DNA from: Myxococcales bacterium
GTDB taxonomy: Bacteria; Myxococcota_A; Polyangia; Polyangiales; Polyangiaceae
Assembly: GCA_025359105.1 (NCBI GenBank)
Contig: JANYHK010000074.1
Location: 124,001 to 188,000, forward strand
Direction: 5' to 3'
Length of the DNA: 64,000 bases
Shown here: one piece after another, positions 1-8,636 of the stretch
Numbering within the stretch: the first letter of the stretch is position 1
How the letters are laid out: every line of letters starts with the position of its first letter
Translations under genes and position numbers: made by a program
The notes under the pieces: generated by a model
Databases searched by the model: none
What the model was told of the DNA's origin: nothing
Seen by the model: the letters and a program-made list of their open reading frames with translations, nothing else

Positions 1-758
1 AGGAGCTTCGGCTGGAGGGCGAGATCCAGATCGCCGATCTCGTCGATGAGCAGCGTCCCCCCCTGCGCCTGCTCGAACACGCCGCGGCGCTGGCTCACGG
101 CGCCGGTGAACGCGCCGCGCTCGTGGCCGAACAGCTCGCTCTCGACCAGGCTAGGCGGCGCCGTCGTGCAGTCGAACACGACGAAGGGCGCGGTCGCACG
201 CGGCCCCATCTCGTGGAGAGACTCCGCGAGGACCTCCTTGCCGGTGCCGGTCTCGCCTTCCAGGATGACGGGCACCGCCGAGGCGGCGATTCGCTCGCAG
301 AGCGGGTAGAGACGCCGCATCTCGCGGCTCGTGCCGAGGATCTTGCCGAAGCGTCCGGCCGTCGTGAGCGGCGCGACGGGGACCGACGACTCGTGCTCGA
401 TCGTCAGAACCGTCGAGCCGACGCGGACGATCTCACCGCCGAGGAGCTCGGCCTCGCGGATCTTCACGCGATCGACGAACGTGCCGTTGGTCGATCCGAG
501 ATCGACGACGCGAAGACCGCCCGCGGTGATCTCGAGCGCCGCATGGCGACGCGACACCTCGCGATCGGTGAGCCGCAGGTCGCACGCGGGGCTCTGCCCG
601 ATGAGCAGACGCGACGCATGCGTCTCGTCGAGCGTCGTCGTTTTCCCCTTGTCCGGTCCATCGGCGACGGTGATGACGAACGCGCCTTCGAGCGGAGCCA
701 CCTCGTCGCGCTGCCGAACGATCGTGGCGATTTGCGAGTCGTTGGAGCCGGGCGCCAC
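1..758 (-). CDS. FHA-domain sigma-54-dependent transcriptional activator (C-terminus cut by window edge)
   Basis: Only the first ~252 residues lie in the window. An FHA domain (about residues 27-120, with RLLIG, SRRH and GSTNG motifs) is expected to bind phosphothreonine and would act as the sensor. An AAA+ sigma-54 interaction domain follows: Walker A GETGTGKE near 168, GAFTGA loop near 215 and Walker B LLIDEIGD near 236. GAFTGA is the sigma-54 contact, so the protein should drive open-complex formation at -24/-12 promoters. The start is a GTG 16 bp after the stop of the upstream Ser/Thr kinase gene; this frame carries all motifs. The kinase is a plausible phospho-partner of the FHA domain (inference). 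The DNA-binding end is outside the window. Confidence 0.9.
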   Translation of the reverse strand, partial: MAPGSNDSQIATIVRQRDEVAPLEGAFVITVADGPDKGKTTTLDETHASRLLIGQSPACDLRLTDREVSRRHAALEITAGGLRVVDLGSTNGTFVDRVKIREAELLGGEIVRVGSTVLTIEHESSVPVAPLTTAGRFGKILGTSREMRRLYPLCERIAASAVPVILEGETGTGKEVLAESLHEMGPRATAPFVVFDCTTAPPSLVESELFGHERGAFTGAVSQRRGVFEQAQGGTLLIDEIGDLDLALQPKL

Positions 759-774
759 AGGCCGGATGGTACAC

Positions 775-2277
775 TCATTCGAAGCGGTGAAAGCCCTTGC
801 TCGCGGCCGGCGCGGGGTCCGGGGGAGGCGGAGGAGGCGGGGCCACCGCACTCGCGGTCGGCGGCGGAGGAGGAGGGGGTGTCTTGGGCCCGCGCAGGCG
901 ACGGCCCGGGCGCGGCTCGGCGGAGGCCGCAGCGGTCGGGGTCGCGGTCGGGGTCGGGGTCGCGGTCGGGGTCGGGGTCGGGGTCGCGGTCGCGGTCGGG
1001 GTCGGGGTCGCGGTCGCGGTCGATGCTGCGGGATCGTCCACGGCGGCATTCGTTGGGATCGCCGTCGGCACGCGCACGCTCCTCAGGCGCACGACGGCGA
1101 AGCCGAGCGCGGCGATCAAGACCACGCCCGCCATCGCGAAGGCCGGTCCGGCACCCCATCGTCGCGGGATCCCGGCGGGGGTATCGAGCGACGAACCCGT
1201 GCCCGTGGTGAGCCCCGCCCCCGCGTCGACGCCGACGTCGAGCCCAGGGACGTCGACCTGGGTGTCCGGCTCGCCCGCCGGCACGTGCGTGACGGCCGAG
1301 CCGGAGCGCATTCGCCGCAAGAGCTCGCGCTTCTCGTCAATGCGGTCGGCGAAGACGTCGTTCATCAACGTCGCGAGCTCTTCGCTCGGCTCGACCACGC
1401 CACCCGGTGTGCCGAGCTCGCGAACGCATGTCAGGAGCTCGCGCCTCATGTCGGCGGCCGACGCGTAGCGCGCGTCCGGATCCCGGGCGAGGGCGCGCAT
1501 GCAGATGGCCTCGAGCCGGGCGGGGAACGCCGGCGCCGTCCGCGACGGAGGGACGACCGGCTCCTCGGTGATCGCCTTCAACGCGAGCAGCTGATTGAAC
1601 CGCTTGAAGAGCCGCCGCATCGTTCCGAGCTCGTACAAGAGAACCCCGAGCGCGAAGACGTCGCTGCGACGGTCCACCGCGCCCCCCATGCACTGCTCGG
1701 GCGCCATGTACTCGTACTTGCCCTTGATCTGCCCCGCCTCGGTGCGCGCGATGCGATCGGTCGCCTTCGCCACGCCGAAGTCGATGACCTTGACCTGCCC
1801 CTGATACGTCAAGAACACGTTCTGCGGGGACACGTCGCGGTGCACGAGGCGCTGCGGCGCGCCGTCGCCGTCCACGAGCTCGTGCGCGGCGTGGAGGCCC
1901 GCGCAGGCCTCGGCGATGATGAACGCTGCAAGCGAGGGCGAGACCGCGCGCTGCTTCAGGAGCAGGCGCTTCACGAGCCCCGCCACGCTCTCCCCCTCCA
2001 GGTACTCCATGACCAGGTAGAGCTCGCCCCCTTCTTGCCCGAGCTCCTGCACGTGGACCACGTTGGGGTGCCCGATCTGCGCGACGATGCGGGCCTCGTC
2101 GAGAAACATCGCGACGAACTCCTGCTGCCGCGCGAGGTGCGGGAGAATTCGCTTGATGACGACGGGCCGCTCGAAGCCCCCCTGCCCGGTGACGCGGCCG
2201 AGCAGAATCTCGGCCATCCCGCCCGTCGCGAGCTCGCCGAGCACCTCGTAGCGGCCGATGCGGGAAGGGAGCGCCAC
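775..2277 (-). CDS. Transmembrane Ser/Thr protein kinase
   Basis: About 500 aa. The N-terminal kinase domain has a Gly-rich loop (GELATGGMAE), beta-3 lysine near K42, HRDVSPQN with catalytic D near 148, DFG near 166 and APEQ, so it should be active. A juxtamembrane region leads to one TM helix, then a Thr/Pro/Ala tail encoded by a hexamer repeat and a poly-Pro end. This is the bacterial Hanks-type receptor-kinase layout. I chose the GTG giving MALPSRIGRYEVL because it starts just before the kinase fold and leaves 58 bp to the divergent gene. ATGs at 2328 and 2361 are possible but overlap that gene. It is followed at once by the FHA/sigma-54 activator, a likely downstream target. Confidence 0.9.
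   Translation of the reverse strand: MALPSRIGRYEVLGELATGGMAEILLGRVTGQGGFERPVVIKRILPHLARQQEFVAMFLDEARIVAQIGHPNVVHVQELGQEGGELYLVMEYLEGESVAGLVKRLLLKQRAVSPSLAAFIIAEACAGLHAAHELVDGDGAPQRLVHRDVSPQNVFLTYQGQVKVIDFGVAKATDRIARTEAGQIKGKYEYMAPEQCMGGAVDRRSDVFALGVLLYELGTMRRLFKRFNQLLALKAITEEPVVPPSRTAPAFPARLEAICMRALARDPDARYASAADMRRELLTCVRELGTPGGVVEPSEELATLMNDVFADRIDEKRELLRRMRSGSAVTHVPAGEPDTQVDVPGLDVGVDAGAGLTTGTGSSLDTPAGIPRRWGAGPAFAMAGVVLIAALGFAVVRLRSVRVPTAIPTNAAVDDPAASTATATPTPTATATPTPTPTATPTPTATPTAAASAEPRPGRRLRGPKTPPPPPPPTASAVAPPPPPPPDPAPAASKGFHRFE
934..1022. repeat. Hexamer minisatellite (GGTCGG/GGTCGC)n inside the kinase gene
   Basis: About 15 imperfect copies of GGTCGG or GGTCGC in tandem. On the coding (minus) strand they give alternating Thr-Pro and Thr-Ala, forming the linker after the TM helix of the kinase. 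Six-base units keep the frame, so copy number can vary without breaking the gene. Confidence 0.9.
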
Positions 2278-2335
2278 CGTGGGGAAAGTATCGCACGAAT
2301 GGACGAGCGACGCCTCGTGCGGCACCATCAGACGA

Positions 2336-3043
2336 ATGCCTCGGCGCCTCGTCGCGATCACCGTTTGCCTCGCTTTGGCGCTCTGTAGCGCGAGCGCGCG
2401 GGCGGAGACCGACGCGCAACGACGCGCCCTCGAGCTCTTCGACCAGAGCGAGGCCGCCTACCAGCGAGGCCAGTTCGACGAGGCCGCCCGCCTGCTGCGT
2501 GAGGCGTACGCGATGCAGAAGGAGCCCGTCCTCTTGTACAACCTCGCCCGCGCCTACGAAGGGCTCGGGGATCAGGCGAGCGCCGCCAAGGCGTACGAAG
2601 ATTTTCTCACCGCGCAGCCGGACGCGAAGGACAAGGGCGCGATTCAGCAGCGCATCACGACCTTGCGGCGGCAGATCGCCGAGCGCGAGGCCGAGAAGCG
2701 ACGCGCCGCCCAGAAGCCGCCCACGGAGAAGCGGCCGAGCGCAGCGCCGTGGATCGTCGCGGGCTTCGGCGTCGCCGGCCTCGGCACCGGCGTCGCGTTC
2801 ACGCTCCTGTCGAACGCAAAGCACGACCAGGGCGTGAAGGAGCCCGTTCAGACGATCGCCGCCCGTGATCAAGACTCGGCGAAAACGGAGGCCACTGTCG
2901 CGACCGTGGCCTATGTTGGGGGTGGCGCGCTCATGGCCGTCGGGATCGTGTGGGGAGTACTCGACGTGCACGCCGCCGGCTCCGTCGCGCATGTCGAGGT
3001 CACTCCGACGCTCGGCGGGCTCCGCCTGAACGGCACTTTCTAG
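2336..3043 (+). CDS. TPR-containing envelope protein with signal peptide
   Basis: 235 aa. Residues 1-22 form a signal peptide (MPRRLVAITVCLALALCSASARA). A TPR-like helical pair follows (FDQSEAAYQRGQFDEAARLLREAY, then YNLARAYEGLGDQASAAKAYEDFL), then a charged linker and two hydrophobic C-terminal segments (WIVAGFGVAGLGTG and VAYVGGGALMAVGIVWG). It is probably an envelope protein with TPR partner binding. The start at 2336 fits the signal peptide; longer in-frame versions would begin inside the divergent kinase promoter. Two similar TPR proteins with C-terminal TM pairs lie at 20312 and 35287, so this is a local family. The specific role is unknown. Confidence 0.75.
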   Translation: MPRRLVAITVCLALALCSASARAETDAQRRALELFDQSEAAYQRGQFDEAARLLREAYAMQKEPVLLYNLARAYEGLGDQASAAKAYEDFLTAQPDAKDKGAIQQRITTLRRQIAEREAEKRRAAQKPPTEKRPSAAPWIVAGFGVAGLGTGVAFTLLSNAKHDQGVKEPVQTIAARDQDSAKTEATVATVAYVGGGALMAVGIVWGVLDVHAAGSVAHVEVTPTLGGLRLNGTF

Positions 3044-3144
3044 AGCAACCGTCCCTTTCACAGAACCGTTGCTCTATCCGTCTGGTGGGTCGCTACCGTC
3101 GTTTGCCCGTTCCGTGCAAACGACGTTCGCTCTAACTGGACCGA

Positions 3145-3984
3145 TCACAAGGGCACGCAAAGGTGCGTGTCGAGGTTGCACTTCTTCCCGGGATCGCAGC
3201 CGCCGCACGTGCGGGTGCCGCCGCACAGGTCCGGGTAGTTGGCGCCGCAGTGGAATCCGCCGGTGTCGCAGGTCCGCGGCACGCAGCACGCGTGGTTGAA
3301 GCAGACCTGGGAGCCCGTGCACGCGCTCGCGCAGACAAGCGTCCCGCCGCATTCGTCGCCGCCACTGCCGCACGCCCAACCCTTCTGCGGGCACGTCTTC
3401 GGCGTGCAGCCGCAGGTTCCAGGAACGCCGCCGCCGCCGCACGTCTGGCTTGCGCCGCACGCCGCGGTGCAGTGCAAGACGCCCTGGCAGCCGTCCGAGA
3501 CGTCGCCGCAATCGCTGGCCTGGCAGGCGCGGGGCGCGCAGGCGCCGGCGCCGCACGCGTGATCTCCGCCGGCGCCGCATGTCTTGCCGGTCGGGCACTC
3601 GCCACAGAAGCTGTCGTTCGGATCGGCGCACTGCTTGGGGAGGACGCCGCACGCCGCGCCGCGCTGCTCGCATGTCTGCGAGACGCACTGGCACCGGCCG
3701 TCGACGCAGCGGTTCGGGCTCACGCAGGTCGTGCAGCCCTCCAGGAAACCGCCGCACCCGTCGTCGACGCGCCCGCAGGGGTTGCCCGCGGCGTCGCACG
3801 ATTTGGGCACGCACGCGGGGCGCACGCACGTGTTCGTGTTCGCATCGCACACGAACCCCGACACGCAGCTGCCGTTCGCGTCGCACTGCTTGCCGTCGAG
3901 GTCGAGACCGCTGACACCGCAGCCGATCGCCAGCGCGAGCGCAACGACGACGACGACGACGAAGAGGTGCGCCCGCCCGACCAT
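3145..3984 (-). CDS. Cysteine-rich repeat lipoprotein
   Basis: 279 aa. The signal peptide has a run of valines encoded by a (GAC)n trinucleotide tract, then a lipobox ending in Cys (LAIGC). The mature part is packed with Cys in loose repeats of the type C-x-P-x-x-C...G-x-x-C-G-x-x-x-D-x-C-G-G, suggesting disulfide-bonded or metal-binding modules at the cell surface. The start ATG at 3984 has AGGAGG about 6 nt upstream; a GTG at 3990 is the alternative. It is divergent from the heme-motif lipoprotein at 4194, and three tandem palindromes lie in the shared upstream region. No named family is recognised. Confidence 0.75.
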   Translation of the reverse strand: MVGRAHLFVVVVVVALALAIGCGVSGLDLDGKQCDANGSCVSGFVCDANTNTCVRPACVPKSCDAAGNPCGRVDDGCGGFLEGCTTCVSPNRCVDGRCQCVSQTCEQRGAACGVLPKQCADPNDSFCGECPTGKTCGAGGDHACGAGACAPRACQASDCGDVSDGCQGVLHCTAACGASQTCGGGGVPGTCGCTPKTCPQKGWACGSGGDECGGTLVCASACTGSQVCFNHACCVPRTCDTGGFHCGANYPDLCGGTRTCGGCDPGKKCNLDTHLCVPL

Positions 3985-4041
3985 CCTCACCTCCTCAGCA
4001 TCTCACGTGCCACCGCAACTGGCGAACCTTGCACGGAGCCC

Positions 4042-4100
4042 GCGAAGGATCCCTTCGCCCCGCGAACGGAGCGTTCGCCGCGCGCGAACGAATCGTTCGC
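4042..4100. promoter_or_regulatory. Three tandem palindromes in a divergent promoter region
   Basis: Three perfect 7-bp inverted repeats, each with a 3-bp spacer: 4042-4058 (GCGAAGG-ATC-CCTTCGC), 4062-4078 (GCGAACG-GAG-CGTTCGC) and 4084-4100 (GCGAACG-AAT-CGTTCGC). They begin 20 and 22 bp apart, about two helical turns, as expected for adjacent dimer sites on one DNA face. They lie between the divergent genes starting at 3984 and 4194. The binding protein is unknown. Confidence 0.7.
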
Positions 4101-4193
4101 CGTCAGGCCGCGGCCCGCGTTTTCGTCGTGATCTCGCGGCGGCCCGCCCCTTGCTCTGGGGTCTGCATGCTCGCACTCCACGGCAAACCCAGG

Positions 4194-5762
4194 ATGGTCG
4201 CATGCACCGCTCTTGGCCTTCTCCTTGCGGCGTTCGTCGTCGGCGCGTGCGGCGGCGCGGATGATTCGACGATCGGCGGCGGCGGCCCGGCTGGCGGTCC
4301 GGCCGCCGCTCCCGCGACCGGTCCGGGCGGCAACCCGGGAGGGGGCGCCGACGGAGGCACCGACACCTGGCAGCCGGCTCCGTCGCCCCCGAGCGGACCG
4401 ACCGCGTGCACGACCGACGAGCTCAAGTACCTGCGGACCGGCGCCGCGCAGTGGCAAGCGCTCTGCGCGCGCGGCAACGGCGACCTCGTCTCGAAGGCCT
4501 TCTGCGCCGGCGCCGCGCCGCCGGCGATCACGAGCGTCGTCGAGCTCCAGAAGCTCCTCGGTCTCGACTTCAAGCCCGGCGTCGCCCAGAACGGCGCCGG
4601 CGGAAACCCTGGCTTCGCCATGACGAGCCACTCGACCTCGCTCGTCACCCGGCACACCACCGTCCTCAACCCACGCGCGCTCGTCTTCACCGCGCCGAAC
4701 GGCCGCGGGCGTCAGGCCGCGCCGTTCAAGCCGAACGCGAACTACGTCGCGATGGGCTTCGCGCGCGGCGAGCGCGAGGTGGAGCTGGTGAGCAAGGACC
4801 CCGTGAAGGGGGATCTGAATTTCTTCCTCTTCCGCTACACGCTCGCCTGCGACGGCGCGCCGGGAGGCTGCACTCCGGGCGATCTTCTCACGCCCGCCGT
4901 GGAGTCCAACTTCGCGAGCTACACCCTCTACCAAGACGTCGACATCAAGGACACGGTCGTCGATTGCCTGCAGTGCCACCAGCCCGCAGGGCCCGGCACG
5001 CCGAAGCTGCTCCGCATGCAGGAGCTGCAGTTCCCCTGGATTCACTTTCTCTTCAACGAGCCGCTGGGCAACACCTACCTCCGCAACGACTTCCACGCGG
5101 CCCATGGGACGAGCGAGCCCTACGCCGGCATCCCCGCCAACCTCATCGATCTGGCGGCGCCGCCGGTGCTCGAGGCGTTCGTGGAGAACAACGGATTCAT
5201 CGCGCAGCCCAACGAGCTCCAGACCAAGACGGTCATGAACGAGGTCATCGCGTCGAGCGCGTCTCAGCCGATGAGCAACGTCCCGCCGGGCGTGAGCACG
5301 ACGTGGCGCTCGCAGTACGCCAAGAGCGAGGCGGCGCAGTTCATCCCGGTGCCGTACCACGACTTCAAGACGACAGACCCCCAGAAGCTCGCCAGCGCGA
5401 CGACGGCGTACCAGGCGTTCGTCAAAGGGACGCTGCCCGCCTCCCAGCTCCCCGACATCCGCGACACGTTCCTCGATGCCGCGCTCAGCGATCTGGCGTT
5501 CCACGCCGCCCCAGGGCTCGACGGCAAGGGACTTCTCGTTCAGATGTGCCAGCAGTGCCACAACTCGCAGCTCGATCAGACGACGACGCGCGCGCGCTTC
5601 AACGTCCAGACGCTCGCGACGGCGATGAGCCCGCAAGAGAAGGGAGAGGCGATCCGCAGGATCAAGCTCCCGGCGACCGACTGCGATCACATGCCGCCCG
5701 CGCGCTTCCGGGATCTGAGCGCGGCGGAGATCCGGCTCGTCGAGCAGGAGCTCTTGAAGTAG
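4194..5762 (+). CDS. Lipoprotein with two CxxCH (c-type heme) motifs
   Basis: 522 aa. The signal peptide ends in a lipobox (VVGAC), followed by a Gly/Ala/Pro-rich linker. Two CxxCH motifs, CLQCH in the middle and CQQCH near the C-terminus, are c-type heme attachment sites, so this may be a diheme lipoprotein facing the periplasm or cell surface. A downstream Met would serve as axial ligand but cannot be assigned by eye. I used the ATG at 4194 because it places a normal signal peptide at the N-terminus; ATG 4167 is the alternative. It converges with a second heme-like lipoprotein (5791) and is near a multicopper oxidase, suggesting a redox cluster. No enzyme domain is recognised. Confidence 0.75.
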   Translation: MVACTALGLLLAAFVVGACGGADDSTIGGGGPAGGPAAAPATGPGGNPGGGADGGTDTWQPAPSPPSGPTACTTDELKYLRTGAAQWQALCARGNGDLVSKAFCAGAAPPAITSVVELQKLLGLDFKPGVAQNGAGGNPGFAMTSHSTSLVTRHTTVLNPRALVFTAPNGRGRQAAPFKPNANYVAMGFARGEREVELVSKDPVKGDLNFFLFRYTLACDGAPGGCTPGDLLTPAVESNFASYTLYQDVDIKDTVVDCLQCHQPAGPGTPKLLRMQELQFPWIHFLFNEPLGNTYLRNDFHAAHGTSEPYAGIPANLIDLAAPPVLEAFVENNGFIAQPNELQTKTVMNEVIASSASQPMSNVPPGVSTTWRSQYAKSEAAQFIPVPYHDFKTTDPQKLASATTAYQAFVKGTLPASQLPDIRDTFLDAALSDLAFHAAPGLDGKGLLVQMCQQCHNSQLDQTTTRARFNVQTLATAMSPQEKGEAIRRIKLPATDCDHMPPARFRDLSAAEIRLVEQELLK

Positions 5763-5790
5763 CCGGCAGGCTCTCTGAGCGACGGCCCGC

Positions 5791-6675
5791 CTACTTCGGC
5801 GCGCCCTGCTCGATCCACCGCTTCACGAGCGCCACCTGCTCGGGGGGCAGCGGCGCCGCGGTCGGCATCGGATCGCTGAGGACACCCGGCGCCTTCTCGC
5901 CGAACGGACCATTCGTGAGCTTGTTGTAGAGGTAGCTGTTCGCCGGATCGCCCGGCTTCACGTAACGGCGCGGGCGCCCGCCCGGCTCTTCCCACGCGTC
6001 GAGCTGCGTCAGCCGGTCGTACAAGGAGAGGTCCGGGCATCCGGTGGGCTGACCACCGCTCGGACCTCCGTAGATCTTCGACCCGATGAGCGCGTCTTCC
6101 AGCGAGAGCCACCCGCGGCAGCTCCGGTCCTTCGTCGCCGCGTACATGTCACGAATGTGGCAGGTCGAGTTTCCGGCGCCGCACGACACCTGCAAGAGCG
6201 GGACGATGTCGCGCTGGAACGTCGGGTTGGGGGCAGAGGCGTCGATGGAACCTGCGTCCGCGGGGCCGCCGCCGCCACCACCTGGGGTCGCTCCGGAGGG
6301 CGCGGTCGCGGTGATCTCGTTCGAGTAGGCCGAGGCGCCCTTCGCGTTCACCGCGCGAACGCGGTACGAGTACGCCTTGCCGGCTGCGAGCGAGGCGTCG
6401 TGGTACGAGAACGTGTCGAACGGGACGCTGTAGATCTTCGCGAAGGCGGAGGAACCGTCCTTGCGTTCCACGTCGTAGCCGTCCTCGTTGCTGGCGTTGT
6501 CCTTCCACACGAGGTGGATGCCGGTGCCCATCGGCTCCCCGGTCAAGCTCGAGGGCGCCGCGGGGCTGCCCGGCGCCGCGGGCGCGCTACCGGAAGGCGC
6601 GGGCGTCACCGTGGCGTCCGTGCCGCTGCACGCAGCCGCCGACATCACGAGCACGAGGACATGGATGGTTTTCAT
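5791..6675 (-). CDS. Fibronectin-III lipoprotein with cytochrome-like C-terminal half
   Basis: 294 aa. Lipobox near residue 16 (SAAAC). Residues ~40-125 look like a fibronectin type III domain (HLVWKDNASNEDGYDVERK, YSYRVRAVNAKGASAYSNEI). After a Gly-rich linker, the C-terminal half resembles the cytochrome-like domains of planctomycete and myxobacterial surface proteins (FQRDIVPLLQVSCG, YLYNKLTNGPFG, MP near the end, LVKRWIEQGAP). The expected CxxCH is replaced by a longer C-x6-CH (CGAGNSTCH), so covalent heme is uncertain. It ends 29 bp from the convergent diheme lipoprotein and lies 16 bp after the multicopper oxidase, with which it is probably co-transcribed. Confidence 0.75.
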   Translation of the reverse strand: MKTIHVLVLVMSAAACSGTDATVTPAPSGSAPAAPGSPAAPSSLTGEPMGTGIHLVWKDNASNEDGYDVERKDGSSAFAKIYSVPFDTFSYHDASLAAGKAYSYRVRAVNAKGASAYSNEITATAPSGATPGGGGGGPADAGSIDASAPNPTFQRDIVPLLQVSCGAGNSTCHIRDMYAATKDRSCRGWLSLEDALIGSKIYGGPSGGQPTGCPDLSLYDRLTQLDAWEEPGGRPRRYVKPGDPANSYLYNKLTNGPFGEKAPGVLSDPMPTAAPLPPEQVALVKRWIEQGAPK

Positions 6676-6690
6676 GGATTTCCTCCGAGG

Positions 6691-8115
6691 TCACTTCATG
6701 ATCATCAGATCGCCCATCATTCCGCGCTCGGCGTGCTCCAGGATGTGGCAGTGGAACATCCACATCCCGAGGGCCTCGTAGCGGACGGCGAGCTTCAGCG
6801 TCGACTTCTGCTTCACGTTCACGGTGTCCTTCCACCCGTTGGTCAGGTCGGGCTGGCCGCGCGCGTCGAGCGGCTGGAAGAACATGCCGTGAATGTGGAA
6901 GGGGTGATCCATCGCGGCCGTGTTCACGATCTCCCAGATCTCGAGATCGCCCTGCTTGACCATGAGGGGCGTGTTGAACGGCCAGTACTGATCGTTGATG
7001 TAAAAGCGCGGACCGTCCGTCGCGTCGACCTCGCGGAGCTCCATGCGCCTCGCCAAGGTCGCGGGGGTGACGGGGAGCGGAGCGACGGCGCCCAGCGTCG
7101 CCGGGATGGGCGCGAGCGGGCGGGTGACGCGAGGGCCGTAGACGACGTCGAGCATGGGCTTCGGCCCTGGATCGGGCATGTCGTGGCCGCGATCGTAGTA
7201 GACGGTCTGGAGCGCGACGCGGGTGCCTTCGGCGCCCGGCAGATCAACCGTGACATCGTAGCGCTCGCCGGGGGCGACGAGCAGCTCCTCGGTGCGATAC
7301 GGCGCCGGGACGAAGCCGCCGTCGGATCCCACGACGGTGAACGCGTGGCCGGCGAGGCGCAGCTTGAAAAAGCGTCCGTTCGCCGCGTTGACGATCCGCC
7401 AGCGCTCGCGGCCGCCGGCCTGCACGCGGAGCTCGCCCATCCTCTTGCCGTTGACGAGAAGGACGTTGCCCTGGCGGCCCATCATCGTGTCCATCTCGTC
7501 GGTGTCGGTCGAGAGCCGTCCGTCGGAGGTCACCTTCACGTCGTCGACGACGAGGTAGCGCTCGGCGGTGACGTCGAGCACCGACTCGTCGCCGCGGACG
7601 ACGAGCGGCGCGTAGAGGCCGCGCTCGATCTGGACGTCGCCGCGGACGTGGGGGTGGAACCAGAAGCTGCCGGCGTCCTTGACCTTGAATCGGTAGTCGA
7701 AGGACGCGCCGGGCATCACGACCTGCTGCGTCGACGTCGAGCCGTCCATCGTGTTGTCGAGGCGGATGCCGTGCCAGTGGAGCGTCGTCGACTCGGGGAG
7801 CTCGTTGGTGAAGTGAACGATGACGTCGTCGCCCTGGTTCGCGACGAGCATGGGACCGGGGATCGTTCCCTTGCTCCCCGCGATCGCCGCGTCGCGGTAT
7901 GCCCAGACGTCGGCTGGCTTGCCCGTCAGGTACTCGATCTGCGCCGGCGCCGCCGCGACGCTCACCTCGACGACGCGCGGATCCGGGTTCGTGTCCGTCA
8001 GGTGCGCGATCTCGTAGGGATCCGGCGGAAGCGCGGCGCTCTCGGGCGCGCGGCTTTGTGCGCTGCACGCCGCGAGCGCGAGCGCGAGACCTGGGACGGC
8101 GACCAGGCGGCGCAT
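6691..8115 (-). CDS. Multicopper oxidase (lipoprotein or secreted)
   Basis: 474 aa, a normal length for two- or three-cupredoxin oxidases. All four copper-binding motifs are seen in order: HWHG, HPH (WFHPHVRGD), HPFHIHG, and HCHILEHAERGM with the type-1 Met ligand. The enzyme should oxidise a substrate (metal, phenol or similar) with four-electron reduction of O2. The N-terminus has a signal peptide with lipobox LAAC, so it is likely anchored outside the inner membrane. The start ATG overlaps the stop of the upstream lipoprotein by one base (TGATG), implying translational coupling. Nearby heme-motif lipoproteins could be electron partners (inference). Confidence 0.93.
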   Translation of the reverse strand: MRRLVAVPGLALALAACSAQSRAPESAALPPDPYEIAHLTDTNPDPRVVEVSVAAAPAQIEYLTGKPADVWAYRDAAIAGSKGTIPGPMLVANQGDDVIVHFTNELPESTTLHWHGIRLDNTMDGSTSTQQVVMPGASFDYRFKVKDAGSFWFHPHVRGDVQIERGLYAPLVVRGDESVLDVTAERYLVVDDVKVTSDGRLSTDTDEMDTMMGRQGNVLLVNGKRMGELRVQAGGRERWRIVNAANGRFFKLRLAGHAFTVVGSDGGFVPAPYRTEELLVAPGERYDVTVDLPGAEGTRVALQTVYYDRGHDMPDPGPKPMLDVVYGPRVTRPLAPIPATLGAVAPLPVTPATLARRMELREVDATDGPRFYINDQYWPFNTPLMVKQGDLEIWEIVNTAAMDHPFHIHGMFFQPLDARGQPDLTNGWKDTVNVKQKSTLKLAVRYEALGMWMFHCHILEHAERGMMGDLMIMK

Positions 8116-8579
8116 CAGAGGCACGCTCCGCAGCTCGTCCAGCCGTGCGGCCCGGTGCCGTCGCACGTGCAGACCTGAACGCCGAGCGTCCCGCCGGCGC
8201 AGTGCTGTCCGCCGAGATCGCCGGGGCAGCTCGTGTGGCCCGACAGATCGTCGACGCAGGGCGTGCCCGTGCAGTGCTGCACGCACTGGCCACCCATGCA
8301 GGACTCACCGGTAGGGCACCCGCCGCACTCGTGTCCGCTGCACGCGATGCGCCCGCACACGCTCGCGCCGCACGAGCACGCTGCGTCGGCGACGCTGGCG
8401 TCGGTCACGTTCGCGTCCGTGGCGAGCGCGTCGAGGCCCGTCGCCGCGTCGGCGTCGCCGCCGTCGGGTTCGACGCCGCCTACGCTGGTCACTCGCGCGC
8501 CGCACCCCCCGACGATCGCGCCCGCGAAGGCAACGCCGGCGAAGACGAACGGGGCCACGCTGGAGAGGGTGGAGCTCAT
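8115..8579 (-). CDS. Small cysteine-rich lipoprotein, coupled to multicopper oxidase
   Basis: 154 aa. Hydrophobic signal with lipobox (IVGGC), then an Asp/Ala-rich spacer and a compact C-terminal region with about 16 Cys (CSCGASVCGR, CGGCPTGESC, HCTGTPC). The Cys-Gly-rich pattern resembles the protein at 3145. Its stop overlaps the oxidase start by one base, so the two are made together. It might bind copper or assist the oxidase; that is inference. ATG 8579 is preferred over the adjoining GTG at 8582. Confidence 0.7.
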   Translation of the reverse strand: MSSTLSSVAPFVFAGVAFAGAIVGGCGARVTSVGGVEPDGGDADAATGLDALATDANVTDASVADAACSCGASVCGRIACSGHECGGCPTGESCMGGQCVQHCTGTPCVDDLSGHTSCPGDLGGQHCAGGTLGVQVCTCDGTGPHGWTSCGACL

Positions 8580-8636
8580 CACGCAACCGGTAGGTGGAAT
8601 GAGCGCCCGGGCGCGATCACAAAATCGACGCCCGCC

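Noticed and set aside
934-1022. Possible CRISPR or regulatory array
   Set aside because: Units are six bases without spacers and lie in frame inside a coding region, so it is a coding minisatellite.
331-2388. 685-aa plus-strand open frame over the FHA activator and kinase genes
   Set aside because: Contains Arg-Gly runs from the hexamer repeat and no domain motifs; the minus-strand genes explain the DNA.
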